Below are positions 57,091-64,000 of a DNA stretch of 64,000 nucleotides, one piece after another; the first letter of the stretch is position 1; the number at the start of each line of letters is the position of its first letter. Location: NCBI GenBank assembly GCA_027003075.1, contig JALWYV010000040.1, forward strand, positions 56,331-120,330, given 5' to 3'. Source of the DNA: Caldifarciminota bacterium. Its GTDB lineage: Bacteria; Hydrothermota; Hydrothermia; LBFQ01. The notes beneath the pieces were generated by a model. It was not told the origin of the DNA. It saw only the letters and a list, made by a program, of their open reading frames with translations, and did not search any database. The position numbers and the translations under genes are program-made.

Positions 57091-60000
57091 TTATCTTAAG
57101 ATTAACACCCTCGTGAAGGCCTTGGAGGAGCCGTTTTCGTTAAAGGCGTGGACGAGGAGGACGTAAATCCCGTTGGACAGAGGAGGCAGGGCTATCGGTA
57201 TGGAGTTAAAGCCTGCGTTGATCTTCCCCACGTTGTAGGACCTTACGAGCTTACCCGTGGGAGTGTAAAGCCTTATCTGGACCTCCGCATCCTGAGAGAG
57301 CTTAAACGTGGCGTAGAAGTCTCCGCCTCGGTAGGGGTTCGGGTACACCAGAACGTCCCTGACCTTCAGATCCTTCTCCACGAAGTTCAGATCCCAGACG
57401 CTATATCCCCTTATCCCGAGGGCGCTGGTGACGGAAACGGCCACGTTGTGAATGCCGGGATCCGAGGAATAATCAACGTAATAGTACGCCCTCGCAACGG
57501 TGTCGGACACGATTTCGGCCTCCAGGACGTCGGACGTCCTGTTGTCTAAAACTATCCTCGGCGGGGAGGCCCCCTTACCTGTGGTCCTTATGTCAAAGCC
57601 CTCGTTACTGTAGAATTTGAATACAAGTTTAGCCTTTACCGGCAGCCTGAAACCGTTGTGAAGTTCGTCCCCGGCATAAAAGCCCTCCACTCTGGGTTTT
57701 TCGGTACCTAATACGGGGTTTACGTCCAGAACCAGATAATCCCCTATCCATGCCTCCCATTCGTCCCACCATATTATCAGTAGCCTTTCGTGCAGGATGT
57801 TTGTATCCTCCGTTAACCTTCCCCTTAGAGGTAACCAGTACCTCACTGTGTCTGAAGTTACGGGGCCGTTAAACACGATCGGTCTTACATGATAGTAGTA
57901 GAACTTAACGGAAGAACAGTCAAAGGTAACCGTATCAAAGTCTGAAAGGTCAAAAACGGCGAACCTGCCCTTCCCTCCTCCTATGGCCGTATTCCTTGCA
58001 CCCCTTACCGGATACCCCTCCGATGCTACCACGCCCGTGGAGTCGGGAAGAGCGAGCATTATAGCCGGTTCTCCAAGTAAAACGTAGAATTCCCTGTTCT
58101 TACCCTGAAGTGATAGATATCCCAGAGGGGCCTTCCCGTAGTTTCTCAAGTACAGGTAGATTGCACGCGCGTAAGAGGCGTTGGCACTGGCGTAGGACAG
58201 GGTGGTTGCGGACAGTACGGCTATAGCCCTATTCCTTTTAAGCATGAACTCTTCGCCGAGCACGTGCGCCGGATCGAGGCGGTCGTACGCTCCCACCTTG
58301 CAGGAAAGTATGGTAACAAACGCCTCTCTGCCCTGAGTGTTGAGTTTGGGAATATCCTCAAGGCCGAAGAGCTTTTCATGGGCCATCTGCAGGGGGTTGC
58401 CGTGCAGGAAGAAACTCACCATGAGGTATCCACTGTTGATCTGTTTTACCAGATCTTTCGTGGCCTGAGGCTTCGTGAGACCCTCAAACGGATATTCCTG
58501 AAGCAGGAACGGGTTTCTCACCATCCAGTTCGGGGCCGCAGGGGATACCAGGTTGAGTACGTCCCCTGTATGAAAGGTCTCGCACGGAGAATCTCCGGCA
58601 TAGGCATCGTCGGCCACGAACATAACGCGGAACCTCCAGAGTCCATCGTACTTCAGGGCTTCGTAGTCCCGCACCTTCTGCAGGTACTCCGCCAGGTCGC
58701 TCTCGCTCCTCACCGGTATCCTTCCGATCCCGACGTTACCGTACCTGTCCCCGTCAAAGTCCACGTAGTAGTCGTCGGAGGCTCCCATAAGTTCCCTGTT
58801 TATTGAGAGGCTAAGATCCTGCGGATAGTAGGGAGGGACCTGATCGGCGAAATAGGAGGCGGTTATTCCCCTGTAGTCGTACGTTCCGTCTCCCACGAGG
58901 GTCACGTACAGGGGTTGCTGTCCGGAGCTTATGAGGTTCATGTGGTAGAGGAAGTTCCTTATGGCGGTGGGGTCGGGGTTGCCAAGGCCGAACTCGTCGT
59001 AAATATCCTTCAGGTTTACCCATACGGTACTACCCGATGAGATCTCCCATTTGGTACCGTTAAAACGGGGGAGATGGTTCCTCCTGTAGTCAAGAAACGA
59101 TGAGAAGGTTGAAGCAAATTTCTCCCTGCCTATGGCCACGTAGTCCGCCTTGAGGTTTCTGAGGCCTCTGGGCTGGTAGATCTCCATGGATATAGGCCTC
59201 CGTACGAAGTTGGAAACGTATATCTTGGCCCATCCGGAACTTCCAGCACTGTCGTTTATCGTAAGTGTCCCGTTGTTGTAGTTATAACTCTCTATTATTC
59301 TGGGGGAATAAATATCGCTTACGTCCCATACGAAGACGGGCCTGTTCCCCCGCAGATTTAAAGTGAATCTACCGGAATCTTTTACGAAAAACGTGCCGTG
59401 GTTACTGTACTCTCCCGTGGAGTTGTAGATTATCTCGTAGTAATCAAGGTAAACTGTCTGGTAAGTCGCTATGGCCTTCACGGTGTACACTATGTCGTTT
59501 AAACCCTTAACCACTACTGGAGTGCATGACAGGGTGCCGTAGGTGGCCGGACGAAGGCGAACGCTATCGCAGAAGTAGTCGTTTACGGTAAGTACGACGA
59601 GCGCCGTATCCGAGAACTCACTCGCTGCTATGCCGCTTCTCAACAGTACCGCCCCGTAACTTTCGTTCAGATCTCCAAGGGTAAACGTGTCGGGAAAGGC
59701 CCTATCGGGGTCGGTCGCGAGCCGTATCATCTCCTTTCCGAACCATACCCGTCCCTTCTTTCCTATGTTGTACTTCTCCTCCTCCCACCGGTAAACGTTC
59801 AGGGGTGTGGCGGGGTCTCCCGGGCCGTACCTGACCACCTCAAGCCTCTTTCCCGGAGAGCCTCCGAGGCCGAGGAAGTATACGGACGTGTCCGTGTAGG
59901 GGTGCTGGAAAAACAACACTGTGGTGTCGTATACCCTGTAGGATCTCATAGGCTCTCCCCAGAAGAGGATCCTCTGCCCGGCGGTATCAACCCATATACC

Positions 60001-60519
60001 CACTTCCCTTCCCCATACAGTCGCCGAATCAACGTCCGTGGGGAAGGTGTCTAACATGGCGATCATCTTGTAGGTGTTCACGGGGTAAAGACCGGGGTCT
60101 ATACCCAGTTCCCTCAGCATATCGTAAGTTATCTCGTAGACACCACCCCTCGTGAGCTTTATCTTTACCCATACTTCGGCCCTATCAAAGGGGTTTTCGG
60201 TGGACATGAGGCGGTACTTCGGAGGTACCACCCACTCTGGATGGGGGTTCTCCATGCTCGCAAGGAGAGAGTGGACGCGCTCGTTTATCCTCACGCTCCT
60301 TCTACCCTTAACCTCCGGAAAGTCCACAGAGACCCTGTCTTTGCCTTTGACCGTAAAGTCAAGGTATCTTATTCCCTCCGCCGTGTACTCTCTGTATTCA
60401 CATGTTTTACACTGTACCCGGTAGGTTACTCCGTGGGGAAGCTGGACCTTAAAAGTGATTATCTCCCCTCCTGCCGGTTTGACCTCTTTCACAAATAGCC
60501 CGATCAGAAGAATCGGCAT
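57091..60519 (-). CDS. porU: C25 (gingipain-type) peptidase, PorU-like, with sorting tail
   Basis: This 1142-residue protein has an N-terminal propeptide and beta domain (to about 400), then a C25 caspase-like domain. YVTLVGDGTYDYRGI, GRIPVRSESDLAEYLQKVRDYE, the catalytic His in FFLHGNPLQMAH and the Cys in TILSCKVGAYDRL lie around 530-760. Two beta domains and a Por sorting domain with VLVYPNPYRGG and GIYVLLVHA follow (last 90 residues). PorU is the sortase-like peptidase of the type IX system that removes sorting tails and attaches cargo. TAG AAT AAG ACG before ATG fixes the start, so the signal is just MPILLIGLFVKEVK. Confidence 0.88.
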   Translation of the reverse strand: MPILLIGLFVKEVKPAGGEIITFKVQLPHGVTYRVQCKTCEYREYTAEGIRYLDFTVKGKDRVSVDFPEVKGRRSVRINERVHSLLASMENPHPEWVVPPKYRLMSTENPFDRAEVWVKIKLTRGGVYEITYDMLRELGIDPGLYPVNTYKMIAMLDTFPTDVDSATVWGREVGIWVDTAGQRILFWGEPMRSYRVYDTTVLFFQHPYTDTSVYFLGLGGSPGKRLEVVRYGPGDPATPLNVYRWEEEKYNIGKKGRVWFGKEMIRLATDPDRAFPDTFTLGDLNESYGAVLLRSGIAASEFSDTALVVLTVNDYFCDSVRLRPATYGTLSCTPVVVKGLNDIVYTVKAIATYQTVYLDYYEIIYNSTGEYSNHGTFFVKDSGRFTLNLRGNRPVFVWDVSDIYSPRIIESYNYNNGTLTINDSAGSSGWAKIYVSNFVRRPISMEIYQPRGLRNLKADYVAIGREKFASTFSSFLDYRRNHLPRFNGTKWEISSGSTVWVNLKDIYDEFGLGNPDPTAIRNFLYHMNLISSGQQPLYVTLVGDGTYDYRGITASYFADQVPPYYPQDLSLSINRELMGASDDYYVDFDGDRYGNVGIGRIPVRSESDLAEYLQKVRDYEALKYDGLWRFRVMFVADDAYAGDSPCETFHTGDVLNLVSPAAPNWMVRNPFLLQEYPFEGLTKPQATKDLVKQINSGYLMVSFFLHGNPLQMAHEKLFGLEDIPKLNTQGREAFVTILSCKVGAYDRLDPAHVLGEEFMLKRNRAIAVLSATTLSYASANASYARAIYLYLRNYGKAPLGYLSLQGKNREFYVLLGEPAIMLALPDSTGVVASEGYPVRGARNTAIGGGKGRFAVFDLSDFDTVTFDCSSVKFYYYHVRPIVFNGPVTSDTVRYWLPLRGRLTEDTNILHERLLIIWWDEWEAWIGDYLVLDVNPVLGTEKPRVEGFYAGDELHNGFRLPVKAKLVFKFYSNEGFDIRTTGKGASPPRIVLDNRTSDVLEAEIVSDTVARAYYYVDYSSDPGIHNVAVSVTSALGIRGYSVWDLNFVEKDLKVRDVLVYPNPYRGGDFYATFKLSQDAEVQIRLYTPTGKLVRSYNVGKINAGFNSIPIALPPLSNGIYVLLVHAFNENGSSKAFTRVLILR

Positions 60520-60525
60520 CGTCTT

Positions 60526-60531
60526 ATTCTA
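60526..60531 (-). promoter_or_regulatory. -10 box of porU
   Basis: TAGAAT lies 6 nt before ATG 60519; its TAG is in frame. Confidence 0.5.
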
Positions 60532-60803
60532 CAGGAGAGGGCAAGGGGGCTGCAGGGTCTGAAGATTGACAACTCAGGGGCCTCATTTCCGGACACTCAA
60601 CCTTGACCCTTTAGTACGCACGATTCCACCAGATGTTACACTCTCACCGGGATACACTATCCAGTTACTCCTTTATACCGTGTCGGCGATATTATCTCAA
60701 CCAACATTCCCTTTTAATATTTTTCAGGTTATCGTTGGAGATGAAAAACTTTATCCGCTGAACGATTACACCCTCCGGCATCTTCCCCATCTGTATACTC
60801 CGA
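60532..60803. other. Intergenic stretch, no gene seen
   Basis: About 270 bases between porU and the regulator gene. The only open frame (plus strand, about 87 codons) has a composition unlike the neighbouring proteins and no promoter, so I do not call it. Confidence 0.4.
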
Positions 60804-61091
60804 TTAGAGATCCTTTAGGAGTTCTTTGAGCGTTCTCAGGTACCTTTCAAACCTCTCCCTTCCCTCTTCCGTGAGCTCGTAGTAAGTTATCGGTTTTCTA
60901 CCCTTAAAGGTCTTCTCGTACCTGACGAGTCCCTCCCTCTCAAGGATCCTCAGGTGGCTTGCCAGATTACCGTCGGTTAAACCGAGTTCTTCCCGTAGTG
61001 TCTTGAAGTCAAGGCGCTCGTTTTTTAAGAGGAGGGTAAGTATTCCGAGGCGGACGCGGTTGTGGATGATAGGGTCAAGGTCCCTTATCAT
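60804..61091 (-). CDS. Winged-helix transcriptional regulator
   Basis: The 95 residues are a compact winged helix of the HTH_27/ArsR-like type. IIHNRVRLGILTLLLKNE opens it, and FKTLREELGLTDGNLASHLRILEREGLVRYEK is the recognition helix and wing region. The YYELTEEGRERFERYL ending is usual. There are no metal-binding Cys, so it is not a metal sensor. It is the last gene of the CPBP operon (4-bp overlap with the membrane protein) and probably controls the dyad at 63137-63153 (inference). Confidence 0.85.
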   Translation of the reverse strand: MIRDLDPIIHNRVRLGILTLLLKNERLDFKTLREELGLTDGNLASHLRILEREGLVRYEKTFKGRKPITYYELTEEGRERFERYLRTLKELLKDL

Positions 61092-61789
61092 CTTTTCAGG
61101 TAGAGGGTTATACCCATAACGGCCATGAGCAGGGCGGCGAGGTCGTACCCATAGAAGAGGTAAGGATTCCCAAAACGGGCCATAAGGGGCAGGACGAAGA
61201 GGATAAACAGGCCCAGTAAGAAGAATCTACGGAATATTACACCGCTCAGAAGTATGCCTGTACCGAATACGTACGTGATCCACAGGTTGAAGATTTCGTT
61301 AGAGAATGCCCCCCTGTGCAGAACGTAGTTCCACCAGAAAGAGGCGAAGAGGAGGCCCCAGATTATCCCGATATAGGCCGTGATTGATATACGCTTATCC
61401 TCCCTTTTATCGGGTAGTAAACCGTAAACAAGAAAGGAAGCCACTGCTATACTGCCTATGGTCGTAGCTACGGCTACAACCGGCGTTGAGAAGTAGAAGG
61501 CAAGCATGGATAGCAGATACGCCCCTATCCACACGAGGGACTTCAGCCATCCCACGAACTGGACGGTTGAAAAGTAAAAGGCCACGAACAGGGTATGAAA
61601 CCACAGGGATCCGGGAACGTTTTTGGTCATCCCGGGGAACAGGAGCCATAGGGTCATATTAAAGAGGACGTAAGTCCCCCATACGAACATCTGCCATGCG
61701 AAGAGTTTCCTTTCCCTTTCGCCGCTCGCGGCAAGGAAAAGGAGTACATCTATCTCTTCCAGAACCTTTTTTATCTCATCCCTTTTCAT
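61088..61789 (-). CDS. Multi-pass membrane protein
   Basis: The 233 residues start with a soluble helix (MKRDEIKKVLEEIDVLLF) and have about seven membrane segments. No family is certain. Such membrane proteins often lie next to HTH_27 regulators in bacteria, where they may act as its sensor or partner. A GGAGG site lies before the ATG, after the hairpin at 61810-61831. Confidence 0.75.
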   Translation of the reverse strand: MKRDEIKKVLEEIDVLLFLAASGERERKLFAWQMFVWGTYVLFNMTLWLLFPGMTKNVPGSLWFHTLFVAFYFSTVQFVGWLKSLVWIGAYLLSMLAFYFSTPVVAVATTIGSIAVASFLVYGLLPDKREDKRISITAYIGIIWGLLFASFWWNYVLHRGAFSNEIFNLWITYVFGTGILLSGVIFRRFFLLGLFILFVLPLMARFGNPYLFYGYDLAALLMAVMGITLYLKR

Positions 61790-61809
61790 ATCTTATCCTC
61801 CGGAGTACA

Positions 61810-61831
61810 GGGGAGGGGGTTAACCCTCCCC
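61810..61831 (-). terminator. Intercistronic hairpin in the CPBP operon
   Basis: GGGGAGGG (61810-61817) pairs with CCCTCCCC (61824-61831). On the transcribed strand it lies between the outer-membrane gene and the membrane protein gene. No T-run follows, so it more likely tunes mRNA stability or read-through than ends transcription. Confidence 0.5.
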
Positions 61832-61839
61832 CTTTCCTA

Positions 61840-62457
61840 TCATTTACTTCCCCATCCACCGCCACCTATAACGAGCGTTCCCCAGAAGGTCGGCTGCCTG
61901 TAGGTCGGGTATCCCGTGGAGGTATTTCCGTTCACCTGCCAGCCAGATCCGAGGGTATAGGCTGCCCCGAAGTTGAGGCCGACCACGAAGAAGGCGTATC
62001 TATAGGCAAAAGTCAGGCCACCTTTGAGAAGGAAGCCGTCGCTCTCAAGCGTCAGGTTAACCGGGGGATTCTGAAGTAGATCCGAGAAACTCCCACCCTT
62101 CGCCTCACGGATCCTAACGGTTATACCACCCCCACCTATGCCAAGGGAGGGGAAGACGAGGAGATTCGTGGAGTTAAAAAGCGTGTATCCGAAGGAGAAG
62201 TACCCGGCACCTATAGAGGCGCTGGAGTTGTACTGAGGAGACGTGGCACTCTGAAGGCTTATACCGAACCCTCCTCCTCCTATTACGAGGTTCCCGAGCA
62301 GGGCGTATCCCTCTCCTCCGCTGAGGATTCCGCCATTTCCGGGTACGGGATAGCTGGCGTCCTTAAGGTAAGACGCCACATCACCGAGTTCTCCGTATCC
62401 GTATCCCACCATCCAGTATCCGAAACCTCCTGCAGCTGCAGTTATCATGGTAAGCAT
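61840..62457 (-). CDS. Glycine-rich outer-membrane-like protein
   Basis: This 205-residue protein has strand patterns of a small beta-barrel (SIGAGYFSFGYTLF, FLLKGGLTFAYRYAFFVVGLNFGAAY) and GGGGFG/GGGGWG turns at both ends. The AGGAGG site seven bases upstream fixes the start, so the export signal is about nine residues (MLTMITAAA). The C-terminus ends on LVIGGGGWGSK rather than an aromatic residue. Expression with a CPBP protease and a regulator suggests an inducible envelope response. Family not recognised with certainty. Confidence 0.65.
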   Translation of the reverse strand: MLTMITAAAGGFGYWMVGYGYGELGDVASYLKDASYPVPGNGGILSGGEGYALLGNLVIGGGGFGISLQSATSPQYNSSASIGAGYFSFGYTLFNSTNLLVFPSLGIGGGGITVRIREAKGGSFSDLLQNPPVNLTLESDGFLLKGGLTFAYRYAFFVVGLNFGAAYTLGSGWQVNGNTSTGYPTYRQPTFWGTLVIGGGGWGSK

Positions 62458-62460
62458 GGT

Positions 62461-63144
62461 TTAACCTCCTTTTGCTTTCAAAATCGTAAGAAGTATTCCA
62501 CTAAAGTTGTAGAGGCCGTGGGCAAAAAAGACGCCCCAGAATGCCTCTATTTTCATATACACTCCTCCCAATATCAGGCCGGCTACGAAAGCGTATAGGG
62601 CGTGCTGCCAGCTGCTTCCGAGGTGGTGGAGGCCAAAGCCAATAGAGGAGGCGAGAAGTCCCCATACTCCACCGATGGCGTTGAGGACGTATGCCCTCCA
62701 GGTTATCTCCTCAAGGGATCCGACTACAGCGTGTTCAAATGCCCAGAAGAGCGTCCACCTTTGAGGTTCAAACGTGTACAGTTTCAGTCCGGAAAAACGA
62801 ACGCTCAGGCTCAGAATCCAGAGACCTGCAAACGCGATAAAAAGGGCAAAAAGTTCAGTTTTGAGTCCTCTGAAGACGAAGGGGTTGAAGGCCACGTCCC
62901 CGGAGTTTATCCTCCAGTAGGAGATAAAAGCCCAGAGGATTACGTTTACGGCCACGATGAGCATGGGGAACCAGAAGGTCTTGTTCAGGGCTGAAAGCAG
63001 AGATAGGCCGATTGAGACGAGACGGGGGTTCTTCGTGGCGGCGAGAATGTGGGCTGAGATAGCAATTACACTGAAAAGCCCGTAAAGGCTCAGGGTCATG
63101 GCTATAACGGTCACCCATGGCCACATCCTCAAAGTACTTTGCAT
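62461..63144 (-). CDS. CPBP family intramembrane metalloprotease
   Basis: This 227-residue protein has six to eight membrane segments with the CPBP (Abi) motifs: EEITWRAYVLNAI (EExxxR) near 142-154, GFGLHHLGSS (FxxxH type) and FFAHGLYNFSG (HxxxN/D type) near 213. These proteases cut membrane proteins, and some protect producers of peptides. ATG 63144 lies 8 nt after TATAAT and inside an operator-like dyad. An internal ATG (63126) is an alternative start if translation needs a leader. First gene of a four-gene operon. Confidence 0.9.
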   Translation of the reverse strand: MQSTLRMWPWVTVIAMTLSLYGLFSVIAISAHILAATKNPRLVSIGLSLLSALNKTFWFPMLIVAVNVILWAFISYWRINSGDVAFNPFVFRGLKTELFALFIAFAGLWILSLSVRFSGLKLYTFEPQRWTLFWAFEHAVVGSLEEITWRAYVLNAIGGVWGLLASSIGFGLHHLGSSWQHALYAFVAGLILGGVYMKIEAFWGVFFAHGLYNFSGILLTILKAKGG

Positions 63145-63153
63145 TACAAAGTA
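63137..63153. promoter_or_regulatory. Operator-like dyad over the CPBP start codon
   Basis: CTTTGCATTACAAAGTA (part of TACTTTGCATTACAAAGTA) lies directly downstream of the -10 box and includes the ATG at 63144. A bound repressor would block both transcription start and ribosome access. Confidence 0.55.
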
Positions 63154-63180
63154 TTATACGGGTGAAAAGTGATTTTGCAA
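63153..63180 (-). promoter_or_regulatory. Promoter of the CPBP operon
   Basis: TTGCAA (63175-63180) and TATAAT (63153-63158) are 16 bp apart on the minus strand. Confidence 0.65.
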
Positions 63181-63441
63181 TCCGACCTATTCGCATAGAC
63201 GTGTATCCTGCACATCGCACCGATGTCGTAGTCGTCTGGCTCGTGAAATTGGGAGATCACTTTTTTAAAGGATATCGCACAGGGAAACGGCCGAATGGAC
63301 CTTCAAGATTTAGAGGTCCCACTTCGTAAATCTAGCGTTGATGCTTCAGAAAATTGGTAACAGTACTTTCGCGGTTTGGGCAATGAAGGATTAGAATTGA
63401 TGGATTTACACTGATCAAGACAACTCAAGGATTGAAAAAAA
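63181..63441. other. Intergenic stretch before the transposase remnant
   Basis: About 260 bases with no convincing coding frame or RNA. It may contain the outer flank or target site of the inserted element, but I see no clear terminal repeats. Confidence 0.35.
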
Positions 63442-63479
63442 GCCCCTACCCCAGGGTCTTACACCCTGAGAATAGGGGC
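63442..63479 (+). repeat. Hairpin at the left end of the transposase remnant
   Basis: GCCCCTA (63442-63448) pairs with TAGGGGC (63473-63479), and inside it CAGGGT (63452-63457) pairs with ACCCTG (63463-63468). The hairpin ends at the base before ATG 63480. It could be an element end or a guard against translation from outside transcripts. Confidence 0.6.
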
Positions 63480-64000
63480 ATGATAATGAAAAAAATCATC
63501 ACCGCCCTTATGGTGGCGGGAAAGGGTAGTATAAAGGCGATAGCGGAGTTTCTTGGGCATAAGAAACACTACAGAGTGTGGAGGAGGATAAGGAAGATAG
63601 GGAAGAAAGGGAAGAAGATGCACGTGGAAGATGTGGAAATCCCCGAAGAGGGGATTGTAGTGTATCTGGAAGAGGTAGGAGAGGTGAGGCTCTTCGCGTT
63701 CTCCGAGCCTGTCAAAAACGACAGGGAGGAGAGGGTAAGGTACTTTATCACCTCCAATACGGAGGATAAAAGGGAGGACGTTGAAAAGTTGCGAAAAATC
63801 AGATGGAAGATTGAGGAGATGTTTAAGATCCTCAAGCAGGTTTTCTCCGCCGACACCTTCTTCGTTAGAGTTCCTGTTGCCATCCTCGGCTTTATCACCC
63901 TTGCCTTTCGTGGTTTCTTCCTCCTTGAGAGGCTTAGACTCTTTAAGGGTATTTCCCCTTTCTCCCTTCAGCAACGATTACGATGGTATGGCAGGGCCGC
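63480..64000 (+). pseudogene. Transposase remnant (DDE type), truncated by the window end
   Basis: The plus frame is open from ATG 63480 to the end of the window (173 codons) and would continue. YFITSNTEDKREDVEKLRKIRWKIEEMFKILKQVF near 105-140 matches the C-terminal third of IS4/IS701-like transposases, with the catalytic Glu in the RW.IEE.FK.LKQ motif. The N-terminal 40 residues look like the family's start, but the two Asp regions between are missing. This suggests an internal deletion, so the copy is probably not active on its own. The right end lies outside. Confidence 0.65.

Noticed and set aside
60566-60829. Plus-strand open frame of 87 codons between porU and the regulator
   Set aside because: It has no promoter or ribosome binding site, overlaps the end of the regulator gene, and shows no domain or signal pattern.
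63117-63329. Plus-strand open frame of 70 codons over the CPBP promoter
   Set aside because: It begins inside the CPBP coding region and crosses its promoter, and no start signal is seen.
63459-63974. Minus-strand open frame of 171 codons at the right edge
   Set aside because: It is the shadow of the plus-strand transposase remnant, whose RW.IEE.FK.LKQ motif is clear.

Overview
The window looks like a chromosome segment of an uncultured thermophilic, Gram-negative bacterium of the FCB side of the tree, in the style of candidate Hydrothermae/WOR-3. This placement is an inference. It rests on a PorU-type C25 peptidase, PorV-like barrels and several proteins with type IX (Por) sorting tails; on a probable GpgS enzyme for a thermophile compatible solute; on a CRISPR array; and on dense gene packing with many ATGA or longer overlaps. 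No rRNA is present. Six tRNA genes are present: Ser-GGA, Tyr-GTA, Gln-CTG, Thr-GGT, Pro-GGG and Leu-CAG.

Layout. 1-5.3 kb: the first codons of uppP, a helical-repeat protein, and a first pair made of a PorV-like barrel/TPR protein and an Ig-like secreted cargo. 5.3-8.3 kb: rpiB, a lipoprotein, a diheme cytochrome c, an MGDG/MurG-type glycosyltransferase and a DUF6884-like protein. 8.3-13.3 kb: a second, paralogous barrel plus cargo pair. 13.4-15.3 kb: a MEMO-family protein and a sirtuin. 15.3-16.6 kb: a gene-free leader full of dyads, then a short CRISPR array with no cas genes, whose last interval holds a small membrane-protein gene. 16.6-29.6 kb: housekeeping genes (metG, comF, queF, M32 carboxypeptidase, recF, ubiE/menG, an ABC exporter, pdxT) and five tRNAs. 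29.6-44.4 kb: ankyrin lipoprotein, sdhC, thpR, WD40-like protein, pyrD, thiE, gpgS, and an envelope cluster (LolA-like, YidD, three TPR/membrane paralogues, an RNase HII-like protein), then purE. 44.6-49.1 kb: khpB/jag, an OPT transporter, histidine ammonia-lyase and peptidase E. 49.2-60.5 kb: secreted proteins, a phosphohexomutase, a rhomboid protease and PorU. 60.8-63.2 kb: an operon of CPBP protease, outer-membrane protein, membrane protein and winged-helix regulator. The right edge holds a transposase remnant that runs off the window.

Two rules recur. First, at most transcription-unit starts a TATAAT/TAAAAT/TAGAAT/TACAAT box lies only 6-9 nt before the start codon, so mRNAs should be leaderless or nearly so. 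Genes inside operons instead use AGGAGG-type ribosome binding sites. I used this rule to correct many start codons. Second, many proteins that must be exported begin with a hydrophobic stretch of only about 7-12 residues and no positive n-region. Where I checked a lipoprotein and a cytochrome c, in-frame stops just upstream rule out a longer signal peptide.

The strongest leads are the small membrane-protein gene inside the CRISPR array, the duplicated PorV-like/TPR plus Ig-cargo modules of the type IX system, the leaderless promoter and micro-signal patterns, a recF that appears to start at ATA, and several shared operator-like dyads.
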